From positions 1 through 5,318 of the forward strand of contig JACPVY010000263.1 of the NCBI GenBank assembly GCA_016197345.1: 5,318 nucleotides of DNA, written 5' to 3'. Origin of the DNA: Burkholderiales bacterium (lineage in GTDB: Bacteria > Pseudomonadota > Gammaproteobacteria > Burkholderiales > Burkholderiaceae_D). Position numbers and translations under genes: made by a program. Shown in pieces: positions 1 through 4,379 of the stretch. Under the pieces are notes generated by a model. It was given only the letters and a program-made list of their open reading frames with translations. It ran no database searches and had not been told where the DNA came from. The stretch's first letter is position 1. Each line of letters begins with the position of its first letter.

Positions 1-200
1 GCGATCGGGAATGTATATACCGTGGTCAACACGTTAATGACCCAGTAAACGACCGGATACCAGATCATCCAATAATAAACGCGTCCGATTCCTTTCTCAT
101 AACGCGCATCGATCGCGAGGCTCAATGCAAACTGCATGAGGCAAGTCAGGCATAACAGCACCCCGGTCCAACCCGGTAACAACGATCGGATCGACAACAT
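1..200 (-). pseudogene. pgaC: PgaC-like poly-GlcNAc synthase, C-terminal remnant
   Basis: The minus-strand frame is open from 296 down to the window edge. From about 197 leftward it reads as the C-terminal membrane part of a PgaC/IcaA-type processive glycosyltransferase, which makes poly-beta-1,6-N-acetylglucosamine at the inner membrane. Visible landmarks are LLPGWTG (about 182-162), a membrane segment, then DARYEKG, and a second aromatic-rich segment containing YYWMIWYPVVYW and ending in TFP at the edge. These resemble the end of E. coli PgaC as I remember it. The catalytic domain should lie to the right, but the frame meets a stop at 297-299 and the DNA from about 221 codes for TamB on the other strand, so the 5' part is gone. 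ATGs at 266 and 200 could give a short membrane peptide, but the ATG at 266 lies inside the TamB remnant. The family call rests on remembered family features, without an alignment. The 3' end lies beyond the window. Confidence 0.6.
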
Positions 201-214
201 TTCCGGCCGCGGCG

Positions 215-406
215 GGGCTGGAATCAACAGTGCTATCAGTAGGCAAACGCTTATCGTCGAAAGCATTTTTGACGCTAGAACAAGGGGCGAGCAATGCTAG
301 CAGCCTGTTGAAATTGCGCTATACCTTTAACCCACGGCTCTCGATACAAGTGCAAACCGGGACGAATAACGCGGTGGACGTGTTTTATACGTGGCGATTT
401 GATTAA
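215..406 (+). pseudogene. tamB: TamB-like protein, C-terminal remnant
   Basis: The plus-strand frame is open from 140 to the TAA at 404-406 and has no start codon. From about 218 it reads as the extreme C-terminus of a TamB (DUF490) protein, the inner-membrane-anchored, periplasm-spanning partner of TamA involved in outer-membrane biogenesis and lipid transport. Visible family landmarks are VLSVGKRLSSKAFLTLEQG, LLKLRYTFNPRLSIQ, TGTNNAVDVFY and the terminal WRFD. The usual order is 'VGKRLS, xxYEQG, KLRYxLxRRLSxQ, TGTDxAVDLFYxxRFD', and it is intact here. TamB proteins are normally over 1,000 residues, so more than 90% is missing, and upstream of about 215 the DNA belongs to a PgaC-like gene on the opposite strand. 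It is therefore a non-functional tail fragment. The chance that it is instead some other beta-rich envelope protein tail is small. Confidence 0.72.
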
Positions 407-431
407 TGTTGAATAACTGAGTGGTTTGGGT

Positions 432-451
432 GGGCGGGTTGCAACCCGCCC
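432..451. repeat. Perfect 20-bp palindrome, REP-like
   Basis: GGGCGGGTTGCAACCCGCCC is identical to its own reverse complement and lies 25 bp after the TamB stop. No T tract follows on either strand, so it is not a standard intrinsic terminator. On the minus strand it is preceded by CTAG, and its TAGGGCGGG start resembles the TAGGGTGGG start of the palindrome at 660-679. This suggests one REP-like family in which a GTAG-type tetranucleotide sits next to a GC-rich palindrome. Confidence 0.7.
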
Positions 452-476
452 TAGGCTAAGAAGGCCCGATCTGGAA

Positions 477-494
477 TGAGGCTGTCGCAAAAGG
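477..494 (+). repeat. Left terminal inverted repeat of the MITE-like element
   Basis: TGAGGCTGTCGCAAAAGG pairs with the copy at 698-715. The two mismatches, at repeat positions 6 and 10, are both C/T transitions. Confidence 0.7.
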
Positions 495-512
495 TGCTGC
501 TTTTCGTACGGG

Positions 513-530
513 CGGACAGCACGCTGTCCG
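513..530. repeat. Inverted repeat CGGACAGC-ac-GCTGTCCG
   Basis: Perfect 8-bp arms with a 2-bp spacer, extendable by one G-T and one G-C pair to 511-532. It is preceded by GTACGG, recalling the GTAGGG that precedes the palindrome at 660-679 on the opposite strand. It lies inside the MITE-like element. Confidence 0.65.
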
Positions 531-539
531 TCGGTGTTC

Positions 540-559
540 GGGCAACTCGCTTGCCCACG
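540..559 (+). repeat. Degenerate REP-like copy, inverted partner of 660-679
   Basis: GGGCAA-ctcgc-TTGCCC forms a 6-bp hairpin and is followed by ACGG. The run GGGCAACTcGcTTGCCCACGG matches the minus-strand reading of 660-679 (GGGCAACTTGTTGCCCACGG) apart from a one-base length difference and one substitution. The two copies therefore face each other, as in a BIME. Confidence 0.6.
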
Positions 560-630
560 GCAGTAACTCTCGCTATTTGGACAGAAATTTGCGCAATTCG
601 GACCGTTCACCATTCTGAATTACACCAAAA

Positions 631-654
631 TGAGGTGTTTTTTACGACACCTCA
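631..654 (-). repeat. Hairpin containing an internal copy of the element end
   Basis: TGAGGTGT (631-638) and ACACCTCA (647-654) are perfect 8-bp arms around an 8-nt T-rich loop. Read on the minus strand, 654 down to 639 gives TGAGGTGTCGTAAAAA. This matches the terminal repeat TGAGGCTGTCGCAAAA if one base is deleted and one C is changed to T. It may be the end of an earlier or nested insertion. Confidence 0.5.
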
Positions 655-659
655 AATCC

Positions 660-679
660 GTGGGCAACAAGTTGCCCAC
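660..679 (-). repeat. REP-like palindrome GTGGGCAAC-aa-GTTGCCCAC
   Basis: Perfect 9-bp arms separated by AA. On the minus strand it is preceded by GTAGGG, i.e. the GTAG tetranucleotide next to a palindrome that marks REPs mobilised by RAYT (TnpA-REP) transposases. No RAYT gene is in the window. Confidence 0.7.
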
Positions 680-697
680 CCTACTGCATGCGTTTTG

Positions 698-715
698 CCT
701 TTTGCAACAACCTCA
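698..715 (-). repeat. Right terminal inverted repeat of the MITE-like element
   Basis: The minus-strand reading TGAGGTTGTTGCAAAAGG matches 477-494 at 16 of 18 positions. Two bases beyond it begins a TTGACA hexamer (718-723). Confidence 0.7.
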
Positions 716-812
716 AATTGACAGTGAGTCCTAATAAATTTACCACCAGAAACAGCGGTAGCGCCTCATTTCCGCGATAATACGCACTTTCCGAAATTAG
801 CCGTTTGCCCTT
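716..812 (+). promoter_or_regulatory. Probable promoter and leader of the phosphoethanolamine transferase
   Basis: A consensus -35 hexamer, TTGACA, lies at 718-723. The best sequences at a usable distance are poor -10 matches (TTTACC at 739-744, spacing 15), so the pairing is unsure. A separate good -10 hexamer, GATAAT, lies at 776-781 (5 of 6) without a clear -35. The leader just before the ATG at 813 (CCGTTTGCCCTT) has no purine-rich Shine-Dalgarno; the nearest purine stretch is GAAATTAG at 793-800. Weak translation initiation is likely. Confidence 0.4.
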
Positions 813-2831
813 ATGCCTGTTTTGCTGCGTCCCGCCCACTTATTTTTGATCTTCACTTACCTGATTTTGTCAGCGGTGCCGTTCGCGCCGCTGCTATGGG
901 GTAAGCCAGTGCCGTTGTGGTGGCAGGTATTGGGGATTGAGGTCATCGCTTGGCTCGCGGTATGGGCAAGCTTTAAGCGTCCAGCTTATTTTCATCTGTT
1001 TCTCTTCCCCGCCTTTGTCGCCTTGCCAACAGAAATCTATTTGCAAGTTTTTTATGGCCAAGGTATTTCCACCCATCACTTAGGCATCATTGCCGAAACC
1101 AGCCCACGCGAATCCTTGGAATTCCTCGGCCAAAAAATTTGGTTGCTAGGGGGGATTGCGATCACAGTGCTGGTCTGGTTTTTTTATAGCTGGCGCTTAG
1201 CGTGGCGTACGCGTGCCTTGGATTGGGGCGATGTCTCGCGCTGGGTGATTTTAGTGTTGTTGGCGATTGTCGCTAGCGCTTGGGGCTATGGCTATCATTT
1301 CGGTGTGAAGGCAAAACCTAAGGCAAGCAGCGCAAAAGTCAGCACCAGCGTAGCGAGCGCGGCCAGCGTGAAGGCGAGTATCAAAGCCAGCCCTAGCCTC
1401 AAGGCGAGTGATAGCGCGAGCGCTAGTCCAACTCCCGTGTTAGCGGCAAATAGCACGGCTAGCAATTCCAGCAGTGGCAGCAACGACAGTGTCAGCGCTA
1501 GCAGCGCGTCGGCGAGCGAAGAAGACGACGAAGATGAAGAATTGGAAGACGCCGACGAGAGCGAAAGTGCAAGCGCGAGCGTCAGCACGAAGAGCAAATG
1601 GCCAAAATTACCGCATTGGGCCAATCCACCATTTGAACTGGGTACGTTTACGCGCAGTTGGCCATTTGGCTTGATGGCGCGCGCCGTTGATTTTGTTGAA
1701 GAACGCAATCATCTCGGCGAACTGGCTGAAAAGAATCGCAGCTTTACGTTCAAAGCACACTTAGCGACGCCAAACACGACGCCGCAAGTGATTGTGATGG
1801 TGATCGGCGAATCCTCGCGCTACGACCGCTGGAGCGTACACGGCTACGAGCGCGAAACCAATCCCTATCTGAAAAGCATCCCGAATCTGATCACGCTACC
1901 CGATGTGATTACTTCGGTTTCGGCAACACGCTTGTCGGTGCCTATCATTTTGTCGCGCAAATCAGCAACCCAAGGCTTGAAAGATGGCTTTGCAGAAAAA
2001 TCTTTTTTAACTGCTTTCAAGGAAGCGGGCTTTAAAACCTATTGGCTCTCTAACCAAATTTCGTTTGGCCAGTTCGACACGCCGATTTCTGTCTTTGCTA
2101 AAGAAGCCGATGTGGTGCAATTCATGAATTTGGGTGGCTTTACGAATGAATCGAATTTCGATCAGATTTTGCTCGAGCCATTGAAAAATGCGATGCAAGA
2201 TGCAACACCGAAAAAATTGATCGTCTTGCATTCGCTCGGTAGCCACTGGAACTACAGCCACCGCCATCCACCCGAATTTGACAAATGGAAGCCATCGCTA
2301 TTTGGCGTTGATAAACCGGTCTATACCGATTTGAAGATCAAACCACAGCTCAATAATAGCTATGACAACAGCATCTTATACACCGACTGGTTTTTGTCGC
2401 GTGTGATTGCGCAGTTGCAGGGAAGCAAACAGATTAGCTCTATGCTGTATGTCGCCGACCATGGCCAAACGCTGTACGACAATAGCTGCAATCTGGCCTT
2501 CCACGGCCATAACACGCAGTATGAATTCCATGTGCCAGCCATGATGTGGTTTTCGGAAGACTATGCGCAAGCCTTTCCCGATAAGGTGAAACGCTTAAAA
2601 CGCAATCGCAAAGCCCGGCTATCAACGGAAAACATCTTTCATAGCTTGGTCGATATGGGCGATATCCGCTACCCTGACGAACGTTTGGAGTGGAGCTTTT
2701 TAAACAAAAAGTTCAAACAGCACAAACGCTATGTCGATAGCTATGGCTGGACGAATTATGACAATTCCATCATTAAGGGTGATTGCCGTGAGGTGATAGA
2801 CAAGGACAAACCCTTGCCACAGGAAAAGTGA
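813..2831 (+). CDS. Phosphoethanolamine transferase (CptA/EptA family)
   Basis: The 672-aa inner-membrane enzyme is predicted to transfer phosphoethanolamine from phosphatidylethanolamine to lipid A or core LPS on the periplasmic face, lowering surface negative charge. Five hydrophobic segments are visible (about 9-29, 37-53, 58-81, 109-126, 142-162), followed by the alkaline-phosphatase-like sulfatase domain from about 325. By comparison with MCR-1/EptA the zinc and catalytic set is present: Glu333 in GESSR, Thr372 (nucleophile, in SATRLSVP), His478 (LHSLGSHW), Asp549-His550 (ADHGQ) and His564 (FHG). The Cys pair flanking the MCR-1 nucleophile is absent, and the usual DHGE reads DHGQ. It is about 100 residues longer than typical because of a low-complexity insert at residues 165-262. 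The start at 813 places the first membrane segment correctly but has a poor ribosome binding site. The gene is monocistronic, with a terminator 60 bp downstream. The exact acceptor (lipid A, heptose or another glycan) cannot be told from sequence. Confidence 0.9.
   Translation: MPVLLRPAHLFLIFTYLILSAVPFAPLLWGKPVPLWWQVLGIEVIAWLAVWASFKRPAYFHLFLFPAFVALPTEIYLQVFYGQGISTHHLGIIAETSPRESLEFLGQKIWLLGGIAITVLVWFFYSWRLAWRTRALDWGDVSRWVILVLLAIVASAWGYGYHFGVKAKPKASSAKVSTSVASAASVKASIKASPSLKASDSASASPTPVLAANSTASNSSSGSNDSVSASSASASEEDDEDEELEDADESESASASVSTKSKWPKLPHWANPPFELGTFTRSWPFGLMARAVDFVEERNHLGELAEKNRSFTFKAHLATPNTTPQVIVMVIGESSRYDRWSVHGYERETNPYLKSIPNLITLPDVITSVSATRLSVPIILSRKSATQGLKDGFAEKSFLTAFKEAGFKTYWLSNQISFGQFDTPISVFAKEADVVQFMNLGGFTNESNFDQILLEPLKNAMQDATPKKLIVLHSLGSHWNYSHRHPPEFDKWKPSLFGVDKPVYTDLKIKPQLNNSYDNSILYTDWFLSRVIAQLQGSKQISSMLYVADHGQTLYDNSCNLAFHGHNTQYEFHVPAMMWFSEDYAQAFPDKVKRLKRNRKARLSTENIFHSLVDMGDIRYPDERLEWSFLNKKFKQHKRYVDSYGWTNYDNSIIKGDCREVIDKDKPLPQEK
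1305..1598 (+). repeat. Low-complexity Ser/Ala insert within the transferase gene
   Basis: Codons 165-262 form a degenerate repeat built on AGC and GCN codons (recurring GCGAGC, GCCAGC and GCTAGC units). The encoded residues are mostly Ser and Ala. The first third carries regular Lys residues, and residues 236-251 are almost purely acidic (EEDDEDEELEDADESE). It sits directly after the fifth membrane segment, so it should be a flexible periplasmic tether before the catalytic domain. Such repeats can expand or contract by slippage. Confidence 0.85.
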
Positions 2832-2890
2832 TCTTCCTCAAAACTGATCAAAATTACCATAGAACAATGTGCGTTTTTTGCGACAGTTGC

Positions 2891-2931
2891 GCGCTGAAAG
2901 TAAATTTTTTACATTGCTTTCAGCGCTTTTT
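2891..2931 (+). terminator. Intrinsic terminator of the transferase gene
   Basis: GCGCTGAAAG (2891-2900) pairs perfectly with CTTTCAGCGC (2917-2926), followed by five T. The 16-nt loop contains a second small stem, GTAAA/TTTAC. It lies 59 bp after the stop codon. A further small hairpin, ATGCTG-tg-CAGCAT (2933-2946), follows at once and is trailed by three T. Confidence 0.8.
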
Positions 2932-3237
2932 GATGCTGTGCAGCATTTTCAAAAGCAGAGAACCGAGATTTTCATCAGCGCGCTAGACACACCTAATTTA
3001 GCGCGATCTTATGCCATTTTCCGCATAAATATCTACATTTAGCGCCAAATAACGTGCTTTATGCATGATCTTGCCGCACATCCACACCACATTTCACGGT
3101 CAAACTGCTGTCTATTTTCACAGTGTCATGCCCTTCCAGCCCAGCTTTGCAACTGTTGCGCCATAAATTCTTACAATCGGGGGCTGTTCTCTTATCAAAA
3201 AAAAATGCATAATCACATGCATGAACAGAGAATTTAT

Positions 3238-3246
3238 TGTGGATAA
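3238..3246 (-). promoter_or_regulatory. Perfect DnaA box
   Basis: TGTGGATAA, read on the minus strand as TTATCCACA, matches the strict DnaA box. It lies 19 bp before the ATG of the 59-aa gene. It is isolated, with no cluster of boxes or AT-rich unwinding region, so a replication origin is not supported. A transcriptional role or chance are the options. Confidence 0.5.
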
Positions 3247-3253
3247 CTATTAA

Positions 3254-3259
3254 AAGGGG
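3254..3259 (+). promoter_or_regulatory. Strong Shine-Dalgarno of the 59-aa gene
   Basis: AAGGGG (continuing into TG) lies six bases before the ATG at 3266. This spacing favours the first of the two adjacent ATG codons and is the best evidence that the small ORF is translated. Confidence 0.75.
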
Positions 3260-3265
3260 TGAAAA

Positions 3266-3445
3266 ATGATGATCAAATTGGTGTTGTTATTGTTAGTGGT
3301 CATGACCTTGGTAGTGGCTGGCCTAGTGACTGTGATGATTAGCCGCCGCCGCGCAATGCGTCGTGCTGGTCAAGTGCGTATGCTACGCAAGGCTGAATGG
3401 AGTTCCACCGTATATGGCTGCGCTGAATCGCGCGCCGAGTTTTAA
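3266..3445 (+). CDS. Small single-span membrane protein, unknown function
   Basis: A 59-aa ORF begins with two adjacent Met codons. I do not recognise the family. Residues 4-25 are one continuous Leu/Val/Met-rich membrane segment. SRRRAMRR (26-33) and further basic residues to 42 follow, then a less charged tail (WSSTVYGCAESRAEF) with one Cys. The positive-inside rule puts the C-terminus in the cytoplasm. Reality as a gene is supported by a strong Shine-Dalgarno at ideal spacing, a stop codon ten bases before a strong terminator, and its own long leader. It is monocistronic. It could be a stress-induced small membrane protein, a regulator of a larger membrane complex or a type I toxin-like peptide, but nothing in the sequence decides this. 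No antisense RNA gene was identified opposite it. Confidence 0.75.
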   Translation: MMIKLVLLLLVVMTLVVAGLVTVMISRRRAMRRAGQVRMLRKAEWSSTVYGCAESRAEF

Positions 3446-3455
3446 GTCCGAATTT

Positions 3456-3488
3456 AAAAAACCGCTGCACAGCCACAGCGGTTTTTTT
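3456..3488. terminator. Terminator 1 of the 59-aa gene, bidirectional
   Basis: AAAAAACCGCTG (3456-3467) pairs with CAGCGGTTTTTTT (3476-3488) around an 8-nt loop. The A tract on the left gives a T tract on the minus strand, so this hairpin can also stop transcription arriving from the convergent Lrp-type gene. Confidence 0.85.
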
Positions 3489-3497
3489 GTCTTGCAG

Positions 3498-3525
3498 ACC
3501 GCTGCCTAGTGCAGCGGTTTTTTTT
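3498..3525 (+). terminator. Terminator 2, near duplicate of terminator 1
   Basis: ACCGCTGC (3498-3505) pairs with GCAGCGGT (3511-3518) around CTAGT, followed by eight T in total (3518-3525). The arms repeat those of terminator 1 (ACCGCTG and CAGCGGTTTTTTT). It lacks an A tract on its left, so it works in the plus direction only. Confidence 0.85.
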
Positions 3526-3586
3526 CGCCTTTTTTCGCCATTGAATTTGTAGATTGTGCAAAACCATCGCCAGCAAAGCCAATGTT

Positions 3587-3644
3587 GTCTCGAAAATCAC
3601 CGCTTGATGCAAGCGAGCGACTGGCGCAATAGGTTTTTCGAGAC
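3587..3644 (-). other. Stem-loop in the 3' untranslated region of the Lrp-type gene
   Basis: GTCTCGAAAA (3587-3596) and TTTTCGAGAC (3635-3644) form perfect 10-bp arms. Between them CGCTTG-atg-CAAGCG (3601-3615) forms a second perfect hairpin. The structure starts five bases after the Lrp stop codon. No T tract follows on the minus strand, so it is not a standard terminator; it may protect the mRNA 3' end, with termination at 3456-3488. Confidence 0.5.
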
Positions 3645-3649
3645 TGCTT

Positions 3650-4108
3650 TTAGCGAATGGGGAGCTTGGTGGTGTTTTTGACTTCTTCCATCACCGCATA
3701 AGTGTGGGTTTCGCGCACGCCCTTGAGCTGCAATAGCGTTTTGCCCAAAAATTCGCGATAGGCCGCCATATCTTTGACGCGTGCCTTGACCAGATAATCG
3801 AAGCCACCCGCCACCATATGGCATTCCTGCACTTCGGGTATCGTTTGCACGCTACGCTTGAAGGCTTCAAACACTTCTGGCGTCGTGCGGTCTAGCACCA
3901 CTTCAATGAATACCAACAACGATACATCCAACAATTGCGGATTCAATTGCGCCGTATATCCGATGATATAGCCCGCTTCGTGCAGCTTGCGCACACGCTC
4001 CAAACAGGCGGCCGGCGAGAGATTGACGCGGGTCGCCAATTCCACATTGCTGATCCGGCCATCGGTCTGCAGTTCGGTCAAAATCTTCTTGCTAATCTTG
4101 TCAAGCAT
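3650..4108 (-). CDS. Lrp/AsnC-family regulator, probable PutR-like
   Basis: This 152-aa protein has the full Lrp/AsnC layout. The N-terminal winged helix-turn-helix spans about residues 2-60 (LDKISKKILTELQTDGRIS, then LSPAACLERVRKLHEAGYI as the turn and recognition helix). The C-terminal RAM ligand-binding and oligomerisation domain spans about 62-141, with GGFDYLVKARV at 101-111 and the THTYAVMEEVKNT end typical of the family. The frame continues upstream to an ATG at 4273, but I chose the ATG at 4108: it gives the usual Lrp length and is preceded by AGGA at a six-base spacing. It is divergent from putA with 271 bp between the start codons. In other proteobacteria a divergent Lrp-type PutR activates putA in response to proline, and this PutA lacks its own DNA-binding domain, so that role is inferred here. 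A more global Lrp is possible. Confidence 0.93.
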   Translation of the reverse strand: MLDKISKKILTELQTDGRISNVELATRVNLSPAACLERVRKLHEAGYIIGYTAQLNPQLLDVSLLVFIEVVLDRTTPEVFEAFKRSVQTIPEVQECHMVAGGFDYLVKARVKDMAAYREFLGKTLLQLKGVRETHTYAVMEEVKNTTKLPIR

Positions 4109-4379
4109 GGTGCTTCCTACGAGAAAAATTTTATTCGGTCGAATTGTCTCATTAAAATGCATTGTATCGACATCCAACGTCAATACCGGAATAAATCTAC
4201 AACAAATACTCGTACAATTTAAGGCTAGGCTATTGGCGCGCGGGCATGAAATATTATATTTTATACCATGCAACCAAGCGCTTAACGGTGCTCACAGCAA
4301 TCCTTAGTCGCATTTGCAAACAGCGCCAGCTTCCCGTTGTTGTTAATTTAGATTTTTCACCTTATTCCAGAGACCTTGC
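4109..4379. promoter_or_regulatory. Divergent Lrp-type gene / putA control region
   Basis: The 271-bp, mostly AT-rich region must hold both promoters. Candidate operators are ATTCGGTCGAAT (4133-4144, 5-bp arms around GT), the adjacent AAAATTTT run (4125-4132), and AAATATTATATTT (4249-4261, a 13-bp palindrome extendable with one mismatch pair to 4246-4264). AT-rich palindromes of this size are typical Lrp-family targets. On the Lrp-type gene strand a TTGACG and a TACAAT occur but only 11 bp apart, so they are not a paired promoter. On the putA strand TTGCAA (4317-4322) or TTGTTG near 4338 are weak -35 options. I do not assign exact promoters. Confidence 0.5.
4369..4373 (+). promoter_or_regulatory. 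Weak ribosome binding site of putA
   Basis: AGAGA lies six bases before the ATG at 4380. The frame has a stop at 4344-4346 and no other start codon between it and 4380, so this ATG is the first possible one. Confidence 0.5.

Larger units (their letters stand above)
477..715. mobile_element. MITE-like element with 18-bp inverted repeats
   Basis: The 18-mer TGAGGCTGTCGCAAAAGG (477-494) recurs in inverted orientation at 698-715, where the minus strand reads TGAGGTTGTTGCAAAAGG (16 of 18 matches). The 239-bp span has no convincing gene. Its interior is filled with hairpins (513-530, 540-556, 631-654, 660-679). Short size, terminal inverted repeats and no transposase fit a MITE or a deleted insertion sequence. 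The 'CTGT(C/T)GCAAAA' end type is reminiscent of IS5/IS1182-group ends, but this is an impression only. Flanking bases (GAAT left, AAAT right) do not give a clean target-site duplication, so it is old or composite. An alternative is a REP/BIME cluster whose outer repeats arose separately. Confidence 0.6.
2947..3265 (+). promoter_or_regulatory. Intergenic region and leader of the 59-aa gene
   Basis: No credible gene was found in this stretch. It holds an inverted repeat CGCGCTA/TAGCGCG (2979-2985 and 2999-3005), a 9-bp direct repeat ATTTAGCGC (2996-3004 and 3037-3045), a short inverted repeat TTATGC/GCATAA (3009-3014 and 3023-3028) and paired ATGCAT palindromes (3205-3210 and 3217-3222). CTGTTC (3184-3189) and GAACAG (3223-3228) could bracket a leader stem. 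I cannot assign -35/-10 elements with confidence; TTACAA near 3171 is one weak -35 possibility. The leader ends with a DnaA box and a strong ribosome binding site. Confidence 0.4.

Noticed and set aside
97..294. 65-codon minus-strand ORF over the breakpoint
   Set aside because: It is a different frame from the PgaC-like reading and mirrors the TamB tail; no family features.
275..613. 112-codon minus-strand ORF across the TamB tail and the element
   Set aside because: It crosses the antisense of the TamB remnant and the repeat element, which have unrelated origins, so it cannot be one gene.
476..721. 81-codon plus-strand ORF spanning the MITE-like element
   Set aside because: It runs from one terminal repeat to the other and its residues simply translate the palindromes; no Shine-Dalgarno and no protein-like features.
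1295..1708. 137-codon Leu/Ser-rich minus-strand ORF
   Set aside because: It is the antisense of the AGC/GCN low-complexity insert; the repeat removes stop codons on both strands.
3061..3246. 61-codon Cys/His-rich plus-strand ORF in the intergenic region
   Set aside because: No ribosome binding site, composition like random translation of AT-rich DNA, and it ends inside the DnaA box in the leader of the better supported 59-aa gene.
3238..3246. Replication origin at the DnaA box
   Set aside because: Only a single box is present, with no cluster, no unwinding element and no dnaA or dnaN gene nearby.
4109..4273. N-terminal extension of the Lrp-type protein to an ATG at 4273
   Set aside because: The added 55 residues are not Lrp-like, would occupy most of the divergent promoter region, and the start at 4108 has a good Shine-Dalgarno and gives the normal family length.
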